From the IMG/VR virus record IMGVR_UViG_3300044631_000900, positions 1-46,204 of that record: DNA of 46,204 bases. The stretch is one strand, 5' to 3'. This DNA comes from a virus. Below the pieces are notes generated by a model. It did not search any database and was not told where the DNA came from. It worked only from the letters and a program-made list of their open reading frames with translations. Below, one piece after another: positions 1-7,647 of this stretch; position 1 is the first letter of the stretch; every line of letters begins with the position of its first letter. A program made the translations under genes and the position numbers.

Positions 1-1
1 C

Positions 2-445
2 AATGCGCCTTCAAACGGCCCTCAAAACTTCAATGCGCCTTCAAACGGCCCTCAAAACTTCAATGCACCTACAAATGGGCCACAAAACTTCAATGCTCCA
101 ACGAATGGCCCACAGAATTTTAATGCTCCAACGAATGGCCCACAAAACTTTAATGCGCCAACGAACGGGCCTCAAAACTTTAATGTCGCGAATGGTCCTC
201 AGAACTTCAATGTCGCGAATGGTCCTCAGAACTTTAATGCGCCAACGAACGGGCCTCAAAACTTTAATCCTGCAACTAACGGGCCTCAGAACTTCAATGC
301 GCCTACAAATGGTCCTCAGAACTTTAATGCGCCAACGACCGGGCCTCAAAACTTTAATGCGCCAACGACCGGGCCTCAAAACTTCAATGCGCCTTCAAAT
401 GGCCCACAAAACTTTAATCCTGCTACCAATGGTCCGCAGAATTTT
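2..445 (+). repeat. 30-bp coding tandem repeat (15 units)
   Basis: Fifteen head-to-tail units run from the left edge, thirteen of 30 bases and two (182-208 and 209-235) of 27 bases. Units differ at a few positions, many of them third codon positions. All units keep the reading frame. The array continues beyond the left edge. Confidence 0.95.
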
Positions 446-637
446 AATGCTCCAACTCCGGCGGTTCCAGGAAATGCAGCAAATGCGCTCGGTATTACTT
501 TCCCCGGATCAAATGCCGGTGGTACGCCTGCGCCGGTGATAAATAATCAGACGGCAAGCTACTATTCTTTTCCGGATGGCCAATCACATTCGGTAACTGT
601 AGCGCCCGGAGGATATATAGATATTACTATTGAATAA
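2..637 (+). CDS. Tail fibre/adhesin-like protein with decapeptide repeats, 3' part
   Basis: The gene is open at the left edge, so its start lies outside the window; 211 residues and the TAA stop are visible. The first ~148 residues are 15 tandem copies of a 10-residue unit, consensus NAPTNGPQNF. Two consecutive copies are shortened to NVANGPQNF, and two read NPATNGPQNF. The tail (about residues 149-211) is Gly/Ala/Asn-rich and ends in SVTVAPGGYIDITIE, a beta-type ending. Such low-complexity repeats followed by a short beta cap fit a phage fibre or adhesin. This frame was chosen over the other open frame because the repeat is regular and the product is not Arg/Met/Leu junk. The oxygenase gene starts 21 bases downstream in the same direction, suggesting a fibre-modification link. 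The role is inferred. Confidence 0.75.
   Translation, partial: NAPSNGPQNFNAPSNGPQNFNAPTNGPQNFNAPTNGPQNFNAPTNGPQNFNAPTNGPQNFNVANGPQNFNVANGPQNFNAPTNGPQNFNPATNGPQNFNAPTNGPQNFNAPTTGPQNFNAPTTGPQNFNAPSNGPQNFNPATNGPQNFNAPTPAVPGNAANALGITFPGSNAGGTPAPVINNQTASYYSFPDGQSHSVTVAPGGYIDITIE
538..545 (+). promoter_or_regulatory. Possible T4-type late promoter (GATAAATA)
   Basis: The octamer GATAAATA fits the NATAAATA late-promoter pattern of T4-like phages. It lies inside the 3' end of the repeat fibre gene, about 115 bases before the oxygenase start at 659. A match of this length can arise by chance in AT-rich coding DNA. Confidence 0.25.
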
Positions 638-658
638 GTGACTTGACGAGGATTTACT

Positions 659-1252
659 ATGCCATATATTATTCCTAAATATGGGAAACAATTGAATTGC
701 TTTGCAGTATGGTCGGGAGGATTTACTCCTGAAGAAGTCGATAAAATTATCGATCTCGAAAAACTCCAAGAGTTTGAAAAAGGAAAAGTTGGGCTAGAGA
801 AGAATGCCGCAGCTCCGGCTGAAACGCGAGATTCTGATATCTCGTGGATACATCATGATCAACACAGTGATTGGCTATTTCAGAGAATGTCAGGAATCGT
901 TTCTGTCGTGAACTACGACAACTTTATGTATGATATCGAAGGCGTCGAAGCTTTTCAATATACAAAGTACGGACCAAATCAACATTATACATGGCATTGG
1001 GATGTTGAATTTGGCTGGCAGAAATATATAAGAAAGATCTCAGCATCTCTGCTTCTTTCAGATCCGAGTGAATATGAAGGTGGAGAGTTAGAGATCGTAA
1101 ACAACGGAAACTTTGAAGACAAAGTTTCGTTTAAACCGAATAAAGGTGATATCGTATTCTTCGCTTCATGGATGCCACATCGAGTGAAGCCAATCACTTC
1201 TGGTTTTCGTAAGAGTCTTGTAGCATGGGTAATGGGTGAGAGAGAATGTTGA
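659..1252 (+). CDS. 2OG-Fe(II) oxygenase, prolyl 4-hydroxylase type
   Basis: 197 residues, about the usual size of a single-domain PKHD/P4H-type dioxygenase. These enzymes use Fe(II), O2 and 2-oxoglutarate to hydroxylate a substrate. The iron triad is visible as H113-x-D115 (in YTWHWD) and H174 (in WMPHRV), with R184 ten residues later as the likely 2-oxoglutarate anchor (GFRKSLVAW). The LSDPSEYEGGELEI signature at 133-146 is typical of the family. The start is supported by GAGGA nine bases upstream. It is the first gene of the modification operon and overlaps the next gene by 7 bases. It is clearly paralogous to the gene at 8767-9363. The substrate is unknown; Pro/Asn-rich fibre repeats just upstream are the obvious candidate (inference). 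Confidence 0.9.
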   Translation: MPYIIPKYGKQLNCFAVWSGGFTPEEVDKIIDLEKLQEFEKGKVGLEKNAAAPAETRDSDISWIHHDQHSDWLFQRMSGIVSVVNYDNFMYDIEGVEAFQYTKYGPNQHYTWHWDVEFGWQKYIRKISASLLLSDPSEYEGGELEIVNNGNFEDKVSFKPNKGDIVFFASWMPHRVKPITSGFRKSLVAWVMGEREC

Positions 1253-1983
1253 GTTGGAATCCTTTTAAAAAGAAACCTATTATTGAGTTTTATTGCCATC
1301 GCGATGATGTTGAGGCATTACCTCAGCCAAAGCCTGCGGCAAAATATATGCCAGAATGGTATAAAAGAATTCCTCCACTGATTACAGATGGAAGAGATGA
1401 TCGTGATTGGTCAGGATCTCATAGCTTTACTGCAAAAAAATGCATGCCGATGATCGACGCAATGTCATTAGGATATGTCATTCCTCTTATCGGCGACTTG
1501 ACAGTCAGATCAAATCACGACTGCAGTACAATTGAAGTCACGTCTTCTCCACAGATCAACGTATGTGAGTTTCATGACATTCGACAACTTGGAGAAAGAT
1601 CTGCTCCTGGATTTCCTGCACCTCCTTTGAAGTTTGTCAATCCATGGATTGTAAAGACTGCTCCGGGTTGGTCGACTCTTTTCATAGCTCCGATTAATAA
1701 CTTTGAAAGCCATTTTACATGTCTGTCAGGATTAGTTGATACAGATACATATCCAAAAGAAGTCAATTTTCCTGCAATCTGGCACACTCCAAATGCCGAC
1801 GTGCTTTTACTTGCTGGTACACCTTTAGTCATTGCCATTCCAATTAAGCGTGATGCTGTTCCATCAAAGCCCAATATTCGAAACATGAAAGAAGATGAAC
1901 ATCACTTAATTAATATCATATCAAAGATGCAAAACACTCGAAGAAGCGTATATACAAAAGAATTGAGAGTACCAAGAAAATGA
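1246..1983 (+). CDS. Unidentified conserved protein, paralogue A
   Basis: 245 residues; I do not recognise a proven function. It shares a layout with the genes at 1980-2720 and 9363-10076: an N-terminal Phe/Lys-rich start, a PEWYKRIPP stretch near residue 37, then C-x-P-x-x-D-x(4)-GYVIP-x(3)-D near 66-85. A core follows with PPLKF and FTCLSGLVDTD, and the C-terminal part has AGTPLVIAIPIKRD. The last motif resembles the closing strands of a jelly-roll (cupin-like) domain, which is only a guess. It may belong to Pfam DUF6065; this is from memory and unchecked. It sits directly behind an oxygenase, as paralogue C sits directly before another, so it probably works with these enzymes. Confidence 0.7.
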   Translation: MLSWNPFKKKPIIEFYCHRDDVEALPQPKPAAKYMPEWYKRIPPLITDGRDDRDWSGSHSFTAKKCMPMIDAMSLGYVIPLIGDLTVRSNHDCSTIEVTSSPQINVCEFHDIRQLGERSAPGFPAPPLKFVNPWIVKTAPGWSTLFIAPINNFESHFTCLSGLVDTDTYPKEVNFPAIWHTPNADVLLLAGTPLVIAIPIKRDAVPSKPNIRNMKEDEHHLINIISKMQNTRRSVYTKELRVPRK

Positions 1984-2720
1984 AAAACTTGTTTTCTTTA
2001 TTAAAACCAAAGAAAGATATTGAATTCGTAGATACTAAGAAGTTATCTTATCATAACTTTTCTGTTGAACGAGCGATTGATGTTCCAACAAATACTCGCA
2101 AGGTTCAACAAGACAAGTATGGCAAGCATCTGATGCCATACTGTCCGGGAATTTTAGACTATGCTCAATTTGGCTATATCATTCCGGCGTGGGTAGACAT
2201 TCATATTATGGCAAATAAAGCTGGTACTTCTTGGTATCTTGGAGACAGAGGACCGAGAGGAGATCGCGGATTTGACAATGGCGTAAAGATGGATGAAAAA
2301 TTTGTAGAAGGCGCATTTACTCCAATTGGAATTGATCCTACAGCAATCTTATTTCCATCTCCTTGGAAAATTTTTACTCAAAAAAACATTAGCGCATTGT
2401 TAATGCCTGCATTTTATCATTCTACTTTTCTTGAAGATCTATACATAACTCCTGGTTTGGTAGACTATAAGAGTTTCCATATTACAAACTTCATTTGCAT
2501 GCCGAAAAGAGAATGTAACGTTCACATTAAAGCGGGAGAACCTTTGTTGCACGTCATTCCTTTCCTCAATAAAGATATTACTGCTTCTGTTGGCCCAGCT
2601 TCAGATGAGATGATAGATAAAACTATGAATCTAATTCCCGGAGATGATAAGCAATACTATCGAAAGTATATGGGAATAAAAAAGAAATTTAATATGCAAA
2701 AAGAAGAGAATAAACAATGA
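1980..2720 (+). CDS. Unidentified conserved protein, paralogue B
   Basis: 246 residues, a divergent member of the same family as the preceding gene, which it overlaps by ATGA. The matching signature reads YCPGILDYAQFGYIIPAWVD, followed by a longer central part. It then has a FTQKNISALLMPAFYHSTF block and LVDYKSFHITNF, ending with the jelly-roll-like KAGEPLLHVIPF. The PEWYK motif is absent and replaced by KYGKHLMPYCP. The C-terminus is Lys/Glu-rich (KKKFNMQKEENKQ). Two divergent copies in tandem suggest a heteromer or different substrates. No catalytic residues can be identified. The function is not known. Confidence 0.7.
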   Translation: MKNLFSLLKPKKDIEFVDTKKLSYHNFSVERAIDVPTNTRKVQQDKYGKHLMPYCPGILDYAQFGYIIPAWVDIHIMANKAGTSWYLGDRGPRGDRGFDNGVKMDEKFVEGAFTPIGIDPTAILFPSPWKIFTQKNISALLMPAFYHSTFLEDLYITPGLVDYKSFHITNFICMPKRECNVHIKAGEPLLHVIPFLNKDITASVGPASDEMIDKTMNLIPGDDKQYYRKYMGIKKKFNMQKEENKQ

Positions 2721-3739
2721 ACATTTTTGTTTCAGTATGCTCGTATCAAGATCCTTTACTTCCTCATACCATCAAGAGTATGATGCAAACCAAATCCAAT
2801 CGGAATAATGTAGTCTATTCGATCTTCGAGCAAACTCGTTATGAAGATTCGTTGGCGTGCACAGAACCTGTGCTTGTAAGTCGAGATGATGTCATCTATA
2901 AAAGAATCGATCCCGAATACTCTGATGGTTGTGTTTGGGCAAGATATATTAATATGTTAAATATCACAAACGAGTATGACTTCATTTATCAAGTCGACTC
3001 ACATATGTTACATGATATGAATTGGGATCGAGCTCTGATTGAAGATTATAAGAGAGCGATGGATATGTGTGAAACCAATAAAGTCATCATTACTGGATCA
3101 TGTAAATCATTTATAATTGAAGAAAAAGACGGAGAGATTAAAACTTATCTTTGTCAAGAAGAAAATGATGCTTGTCAAGTCAAGTATTATACTATTGATC
3201 CGGATACTTTGATTCCAGATGTACATGGAGACGCGATTCCATCGACTGATATGCCAAGACCGGCGTTTCATATTATGGCAGGAAACTTCTTTACGCATGT
3301 CGATTGGATTGACAATGTCGGATTAGATCCAAAAGTCTTCTTTGTAGGAGAAGAAGTCATGATGACGATGATGTCATACGCTGCTGGATATAAAATGTTC
3401 CATCACAGTAAGATGGTTTCATATCACTTAGAAGACACGAGTAATTGGCATACGAAAACTCCGCCAGAAGATGCGAAAGCTGCGCGAAGAAGAAAAATAC
3501 TTTCAGAGATCGGTCGTTGGCAATGGAAAAAATATCTTGAGGCATGCAGAGAAGATCTTCTTTCTGAATTCCACAAAGAATTTGGTGTAGACTTTATTAA
3601 TCTTGATATTGAAGATCGTGCTCGAACTTATAGTCTTGACGTTGTTCCAGGTAAAATTGATCTTCTTGCTATTTCGAAGAAACCGAAGAAGAAAGTGAAA
3701 TTGCCGAAAACTCTTTTTATGAGTGAAGATGAAGAATGA
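2717..3739 (+). CDS. GlcNAc-type glycosyltransferase (Skp1 GnT-like family)
   Basis: 340 residues. The N-terminus IFVSVCSYQDPLLPHTIKSM is the opening Rossmann strand-loop-helix of a GT-A transferase. A CVWARY block (72-77) is followed by FIYQVDSHMLHDMNWD (89-104), which holds the D-S-H metal and nucleotide-sugar motif. Later come the acceptor-side elements AGNFF (188-192), FFVGEEV (208-214) and VSYHLED. This arrangement matches Pfam GlcNAc (PF11397), which includes the Dictyostelium enzyme that adds GlcNAc to hydroxyproline on Skp1. The Lys-rich C-terminus has no family match that I can see. It overlaps both neighbours by ATGA. In this operon, glycosylation of a hydroxylated fibre residue is a plausible role; a sugar acceptor on the host is also possible. 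Confidence 0.8.
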   Translation: MNIFVSVCSYQDPLLPHTIKSMMQTKSNRNNVVYSIFEQTRYEDSLACTEPVLVSRDDVIYKRIDPEYSDGCVWARYINMLNITNEYDFIYQVDSHMLHDMNWDRALIEDYKRAMDMCETNKVIITGSCKSFIIEEKDGEIKTYLCQEENDACQVKYYTIDPDTLIPDVHGDAIPSTDMPRPAFHIMAGNFFTHVDWIDNVGLDPKVFFVGEEVMMTMMSYAAGYKMFHHSKMVSYHLEDTSNWHTKTPPEDAKAARRRKILSEIGRWQWKKYLEACREDLLSEFHKEFGVDFINLDIEDRARTYSLDVVPGKIDLLAISKKPKKKVKLPKTLFMSEDEE

Positions 3740-4272
3740 TCGTTTGTTCTCTTCCACGATGTGGTGCTACTCGTTTTTGCTTGGATCTCCAAGAGAAAAC
3801 AAGTTTACCATTTGTGGGAGAGTTACATCCTGTTCACATTCAAAGTAATAGAAAACAACTTACTCACGAAACTAAGCATCAAACAAATTTTACGCAAGAT
3901 TCGTTTGCCGACTTGTTACAAGATCATAGTGAACACATCGTACTTGTAAATCAACACTCGTATCTTTTAGCCAATCAGGCAAGTTTCTTTATACTTCGTA
4001 AAAATATGAGAAACGCTGCTTTAAGTATGGCAAATTATTTGCTAAAAGTATATCCCGAATTAAAACCCAATGCCATTCGTTTTAATATTGGTTTGATGTA
4101 TAATGATTATCGTGCACTCGTCGCGTATTTAAATAAATACCAAAAAGAAGTTGTTTGGTACGAAGATTATTATGGTATCGAAGACACACATATGCCTTTA
4201 CTTGATTCGTATCCTGGCAAAGAGTCTATTATAAAAGAGATTGATTCGTATTATGAATCTAAAAGTTCATAA
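3736..4272 (+). CDS. Small sulfotransferase-like P-loop protein
   Basis: 178 residues, shorter than typical sulfotransferases (about 250-300). The N-terminus IVCSLPRCGATRF resembles the 5'-phosphosulfate loop that binds PAPS. ILRKNMRNAALSMANYLL (86-103) resembles the 3'-phosphate-binding segment with R88 and S97. Family members transfer sulfate from PAPS to sugars or proteins. The loop lacks the usual Lys or Ser-Gly-Thr core (CGAT instead of SGTT), so activity is uncertain. It overlaps the glycosyltransferase by ATGA and the desaturase by 20 bases. The context suggests modification of the same product as the glycosyltransferase, which is inferred. Confidence 0.6.
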   Translation: MIVCSLPRCGATRFCLDLQEKTSLPFVGELHPVHIQSNRKQLTHETKHQTNFTQDSFADLLQDHSEHIVLVNQHSYLLANQASFFILRKNMRNAALSMANYLLKVYPELKPNAIRFNIGLMYNDYRALVAYLNKYQKEVVWYEDYYGIEDTHMPLLDSYPGKESIIKEIDSYYESKSS

Positions 4273-4978
4273 AAGATATGTGCTTACATTCGCGCAATTA
4301 GCAGGCCCATTTATTACAATCTGGGCTCTGATTCAATATGCAACTTTTCCATGGATAATTGTTTCACTCACAGCGTTCTTTTTGATGAGAGTAATAGGTG
4401 GATCGATTACGTATCATCGAATCCACAATCATCGTACGCATACAATGAATCCTATCGTAGAATTCATATGCACGGCATTCGGATTCTATGGTTCATTTGC
4501 TTCGCCGCTTGAATTCTGTGTATCGCACGACAATCATCACAAGTATCATGACACTCAGAAGGATCCGCATCCTTACCATTTGCAAGGTTGGAAAATACTT
4601 TTTCCAATTCTTTGGAATAATGACACGAATCAAATAAATTTGAAAACAACAGTCAGACTGATTCGTAATAAGATTACCAATTTCTTCTATGAAAAATACT
4701 GGATTTTGTTATTCTTACCGTTTCTATTGTTATTCATATCGTTACCAGCATACTTGTTTATTTACATTGTTCCTGCTACATTGTCGATATGGTCCACAGG
4801 AATCGCATCTCTAAATCATGATAAAAACGGTCCAAAAGATATGGGATTTTGGTACGGAATTATCAGTGGTGGAGAACATATGCATAAACAACACCACGAA
4901 CAACCATTTGATACAAGCAAAGAAGGTTGGATAAATACCATCGCAGACATAATAGCTACAAAGAGAGTTAAGATATGA
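4253..4978 (+). CDS. Membrane fatty acid desaturase
   Basis: 241 residues from the ATG at 4253. This start is preferred over an upstream in-frame TTG at 4241 because AAAGAGA precedes it and the membrane domain begins soon after. Three histidine boxes of the acyl-lipid/acyl-CoA desaturase family are visible: HRIHNHRTH (55-63), HDNHHKYHD (92-100) and EHMHKQHH (208-215). Hydrophobic spans lie at about 10-48 and 150-178, with a shorter one near 70-90. The family introduces double bonds into acyl chains using a di-iron centre, acting in the host membrane. Marine T4-like phages are known to carry desaturases as auxiliary genes. It overlaps the next gene by ATGA. Its place inside a modification operon is odd and may only reflect a shared insertion site. 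Confidence 0.9.
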   Translation: MNLKVHKRYVLTFAQLAGPFITIWALIQYATFPWIIVSLTAFFLMRVIGGSITYHRIHNHRTHTMNPIVEFICTAFGFYGSFASPLEFCVSHDNHHKYHDTQKDPHPYHLQGWKILFPILWNNDTNQINLKTTVRLIRNKITNFFYEKYWILLFLPFLLLFISLPAYLFIYIVPATLSIWSTGIASLNHDKNGPKDMGFWYGIISGGEHMHKQHHEQPFDTSKEGWINTIADIIATKRVKI

Positions 4979-5529
4979 ATATTGTTTATACTGTTATAAA
5001 TGATTTGTCAGAAATAGATTTTGATGACTTGTATGAAAGATCAAAGGATGCTATTGATGCGAATTGGCCGGAAAATTCTACATTAACTGACGCCGAACGA
5101 AAAACCAACATGCGCACATTAATTGAAAGCGGAATTAATAATGAGTGGCCAGGATTAAATCCTCATGGCGCAAATGATACTTATATTATGATAAGAGCTT
5201 TTGATACTGTAGCTGGAAAAGATATGGGATTTGTAAGCGGGTTTATCCTTGAAAATGGAACATTAGATGGCAGACATTCACTCACTGCTCCGGATGAAAA
5301 CGGTTCTAGAAATTACGTTTTTAATCAAGAAAATGTAACAGCCAAAAATAATTTTAATATTGAAATTGGTATAACTAAACATTTGTATAGAAATATTCCT
5401 GCAAATTCAATCTTTCATAGAACTTTGCGTATGCGAGCAAACGCAGCAAACTATGAACTTTTAGAAGACGTAGATTCTCCAACGCACGGGCCAAATTTTA
5501 GAAATATATTAATACAATTAAATCTATGA
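4975..5529 (+). CDS. Hypothetical protein (possible acetyltransferase-like fold)
   Basis: 184 residues with no motif I can assign firmly. The N-terminus MNIVYTVINDLSEIDFDDLY is followed by an acidic helix-rich part. A central beta-type segment (FDTVAGKDMGFVSGFILEN, then a long stretch ending near NYVF) and an EIGITKHLYR segment follow. The order of elements recalls small GNAT-like proteins in phages, but no acyl-CoA pyrophosphate loop (R/QxxGxG/A) is visible, so this is weak. It is joined to both neighbours by ATGA overlaps, so it is translated with them. Confidence 0.6.
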   Translation: MNIVYTVINDLSEIDFDDLYERSKDAIDANWPENSTLTDAERKTNMRTLIESGINNEWPGLNPHGANDTYIMIRAFDTVAGKDMGFVSGFILENGTLDGRHSLTAPDENGSRNYVFNQENVTAKNNFNIEIGITKHLYRNIPANSIFHRTLRMRANAANYELLEDVDSPTHGPNFRNILIQLNL

Positions 5530-6230
5530 AGTTTTTATTGAATGTAGGAGCCGAGAAATCTGGCACTACTTGGTTATATGAGTATTTTAAAGAACACCCA
5601 GATTTCTATGATATGGGAAAAGAACTGAATATTATTCAGAGAGACGATTTAGTTCCTGTCTTAGAAGATGTAAGCGAATATAGAAAAGACATAGAGTCTT
5701 TTTTTCGGGCTGTTTCAAATATAAATCAAGTCACAGGCGACTTCACACATTATGAAGGCTCGAGTGAGAACATCTTTCGACTTATTAAAAACGGTTTACT
5801 AAAATACGATATCGAAGTAGTACCAGTTTATATTATGAGAGATCCTATTCAGAGGAGTTGGTCTTCTTGGAATATGATTGGAGGAGGTAAAATTCCAAAT
5901 CGGTCGTTAGCTTCACGATTTGTCATGAGCAATTTCATATCATGTAAATATAAAGAAACTATCGAAGCTTTGGACAGTGTGTTCGCAAATCCGCTCTACT
6001 TCTTTTATGAGGATTTTTTTACTCAAACCAATATCAATCAGATATGTGACGAGTTAGAAATTTCTCGACATCCAGCAGAATGTGATAATAAAGCAGGAGC
6101 TTCTTCCTATAAGAAAATGCCAAACAGTTTCGTCAAGGCTTTTGGTAAATCTTTAAAGAATAAAGAGGCTGCTAAATATGTTTTTGAAAGATTTGAAAAT
6201 GTACCATGGAAACTCGAGGATTATTCGTAG
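5526..6230 (+). CDS. Sulfotransferase family protein
   Basis: 234 residues. GAEKSGTTWLYEYFKEHP (8-25) is a complete PAPS 5'-phosphosulfate loop with K11 and the SGTTW core. YIMRDPIQRSWSSWN (102-116) is the 3'-phosphate-binding segment with R105, D106, P107 and the following serines. These match the Sulfotransfer families that move sulfate from PAPS onto carbohydrate or protein hydroxyls. A possible catalytic acid or histidine lies in the GDFTHYEG stretch (71-78). It overlaps the previous gene by ATGA, while the following oxygenase reading frame begins inside its 3' end. It is more canonical than the short homologue at 3736-4272. The acceptor is unknown. Confidence 0.8.
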   Translation: MKFLLNVGAEKSGTTWLYEYFKEHPDFYDMGKELNIIQRDDLVPVLEDVSEYRKDIESFFRAVSNINQVTGDFTHYEGSSENIFRLIKNGLLKYDIEVVPVYIMRDPIQRSWSSWNMIGGGKIPNRSLASRFVMSNFISCKYKETIEALDSVFANPLYFFYEDFFTQTNINQICDELEISRHPAECDNKAGASSYKKMPNSFVKAFGKSLKNKEAAKYVFERFENVPWKLEDYS

Positions 6231-6801
6231 ATCTACTCTCGATGAAGATATTCGCTTAACTTTTCTTGAAGGTTTAAATAGGCATACGAACATGCATTAC
6301 TTTGATCGTAATGCGCCTACAAATAAAACAGATGAAGCTGTGCTTGAATTTCTCGACAGAGAACAGTTTAATTGTAACAAAACTCATATTGAATATTGGT
6401 ATCAGGCGTATAAATCTTCTGGAGATTTGTGGCCTCATGTAGATTTTAATGAAAAGCTTCGGCACAGAATTGAGGCTGGAGAAAAGTTGAAACCAGAAGA
6501 ATTAATGTCTCCAATTACCATATCGTGTTACTTAGAAGCAATCGATCTTGAAGGCGGAGAATTTTGTATTTCTGAAAGAAGTTGGTTAGACTATGAAAAA
6601 GAACTGAGCCCTCCGGAAGTTTTAAAAGAAGAATTGTTAAAATATACACACGAGTCTTTTCAACCTACCGAAGGTGCGGTCTTATACTTCGAAGGCAGTC
6701 GATACTACCATTGGGTCAATGAAATCAAAAGCGGCTCTCGCAAGAGCATACTCATCAATTTCTGGGACAATTGTAGTCTTAACTCCACTTCGCCCAATTA
6801 A
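6178..6801 (+). CDS. 2OG-Fe(II) oxygenase-like protein
   Basis: 207 residues from the ATG at 6178, which has AGAGG nine bases upstream. Another in-frame ATG at 6199 would shorten it by 7 residues, so the start is not settled; either way it overlaps the sulfotransferase by 32-53 bases. The iron triad is visible as H87-x-D89 (WPHVDFN) and H178 (YYHWV), with R188 ten residues later (SGSRKSILINFW). The facial core also has a LEGGEFCISE strand like other members. It is not close to the P4H-type pair in sequence. The stop overlaps the stop of the converging minus-strand gene. The substrate is unknown. Confidence 0.75.
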   Translation: MFLKDLKMYHGNSRIIRRSTLDEDIRLTFLEGLNRHTNMHYFDRNAPTNKTDEAVLEFLDREQFNCNKTHIEYWYQAYKSSGDLWPHVDFNEKLRHRIEAGEKLKPEELMSPITISCYLEAIDLEGGEFCISERSWLDYEKELSPPEVLKEELLKYTHESFQPTEGAVLYFEGSRYYHWVNEIKSGSRKSILINFWDNCSLNSTSPN

Positions 6802-7406
6802 TTTCTAATGTCTATATTACCAGAAATAGAAATACGATGTTCGTCTGAAGTTTGAAACGGATATACCTGATGCTTAAGATAATTTGGAAACATAATAAGA
6901 GAACCTTCCCATGTCTTATCAATATCTAATTGAGTCGTACTAATTCCACCGTCTAATGAGTTATAAATGAATTCAAACTTTGATGCAACTTTATAGTTTG
7001 ATTCTCTTACATTTGGCATATTTAATTCCTCTTCTAAATCATAAGGAATTGCAATCCATATCACCCATGAAATAGCTTTGTGGTGAAAATGTATTGGATT
7101 ATATTCGTGTTTCTTCTGAAAATTTACCCAAGCATCATTATCAATGACATAATTATGATTTTCATAAAAATTAAATTTTCTTCTATATTCAAGAAACGTT
7201 TGCTCTATGCATTCTCTAAACTGCCCGTTAATAACATACTGAAATTCTGTTTCTAATTGCCCAGCTAAATTAGTATTGTATTTTTCCGGATTATTATCAA
7301 CTTGCTTTTGCAAGTCACAAGTCAACTCAGCAAAAATAGAAACTGGAATTCTTGTTTTAAGAACTCCTGGGTTATAAAGTTTTATTTCTGAAAATTCTAA
7401 GTTCAT
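6798..7406 (-). CDS. 2OG-Fe(II) oxygenase-like protein (2OG-FeII_Oxy_5 type)
   Basis: 202 residues. AWVNFQKKHEYNPIHFHHKA (92-111) carries the W-x-N and H-x-H pattern of putative phage 2OG-Fe(II) oxygenases (Pfam PF13759). H106 and H108 are candidate iron ligands in place of the usual H-x-D. WEGSLIMFPNYLKHQVYPF (166-184) supplies the distal H179, and EHRISISGN supplies R191 as the 2-oxoglutarate anchor. A GGTGA-like ribosome site lies 5 bases before the ATG. It is the last gene of the minus-strand cluster and converges on the plus-strand operon. The H-x-H arrangement is a known variation in this family as I recall it; activity cannot be judged here. Confidence 0.7.
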   Translation of the reverse strand: MNLEFSEIKLYNPGVLKTRIPVSIFAELTCDLQKQVDNNPEKYNTNLAGQLETEFQYVINGQFRECIEQTFLEYRRKFNFYENHNYVIDNDAWVNFQKKHEYNPIHFHHKAISWVIWIAIPYDLEEELNMPNVRESNYKVASKFEFIYNSLDGGISTTQLDIDKTWEGSLIMFPNYLKHQVYPFQTSDEHRISISGNIDIRN

Positions 7407-7424
7407 AATTTCACCGATAATAAT

Positions 7425-7646
7425 TTAGTTAATAGTAATTGTAGAGGTGTCTTTACATATGCTCATAGTACCTTCGCAACAGATATTCCAATCTTGACCT
7501 GTCTTTGCCCCACGGCTTGGAACATTAATGATAACATTTTTACATAGATATTCTTTACCATCTTCGAAAACGCGCCAGACATGATCTTCTGTCCCGCGAT
7601 TAGGTTGTCCTCTTGATTGATTGAATCTTATCATAAACTCAGACAT
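7425..7646 (-). CDS. Small conserved hypothetical protein
   Basis: 73 residues with a basic N-terminal part (MIRFNQSRGQPNRGTEDHVW). A short beta-type stretch (RVFEDGKEYLCKNVIINVPS) follows, then a two-cysteine segment (WNICCEGTMSICKD) that adds a third Cys. Similar short proteins occur in marine T4-like phages from memory, without known function. It lies one base after the stop-side boundary of the upstream oxygenase-like gene, so the two are translated together. The composition and position indicate a real gene and not a chance frame. Confidence 0.65.
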   Translation of the reverse strand: MSEFMIRFNQSRGQPNRGTEDHVWRVFEDGKEYLCKNVIINVPSRGAKTGQDWNICCEGTMSICKDTSTITIN

Positions 7647-7647
7647 A

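Noticed and set aside
2-445. CRISPR array
   Set aside because: The units are directly adjacent with no spacers, and they encode a periodic peptide.
3-539. Frame at the left edge reading as Met/Arg/Leu repeats
   Set aside because: It is a shifted reading of the 30-bp repeat. The frame starting at base 2 gives the regular NAPTNGPQNF repeat and continues to a natural stop at 637.
4241-4978. TTG start for the desaturase
   Set aside because: The ATG at 4253 has AAAGAGA in front and removes only four residues, so it is the simpler start.
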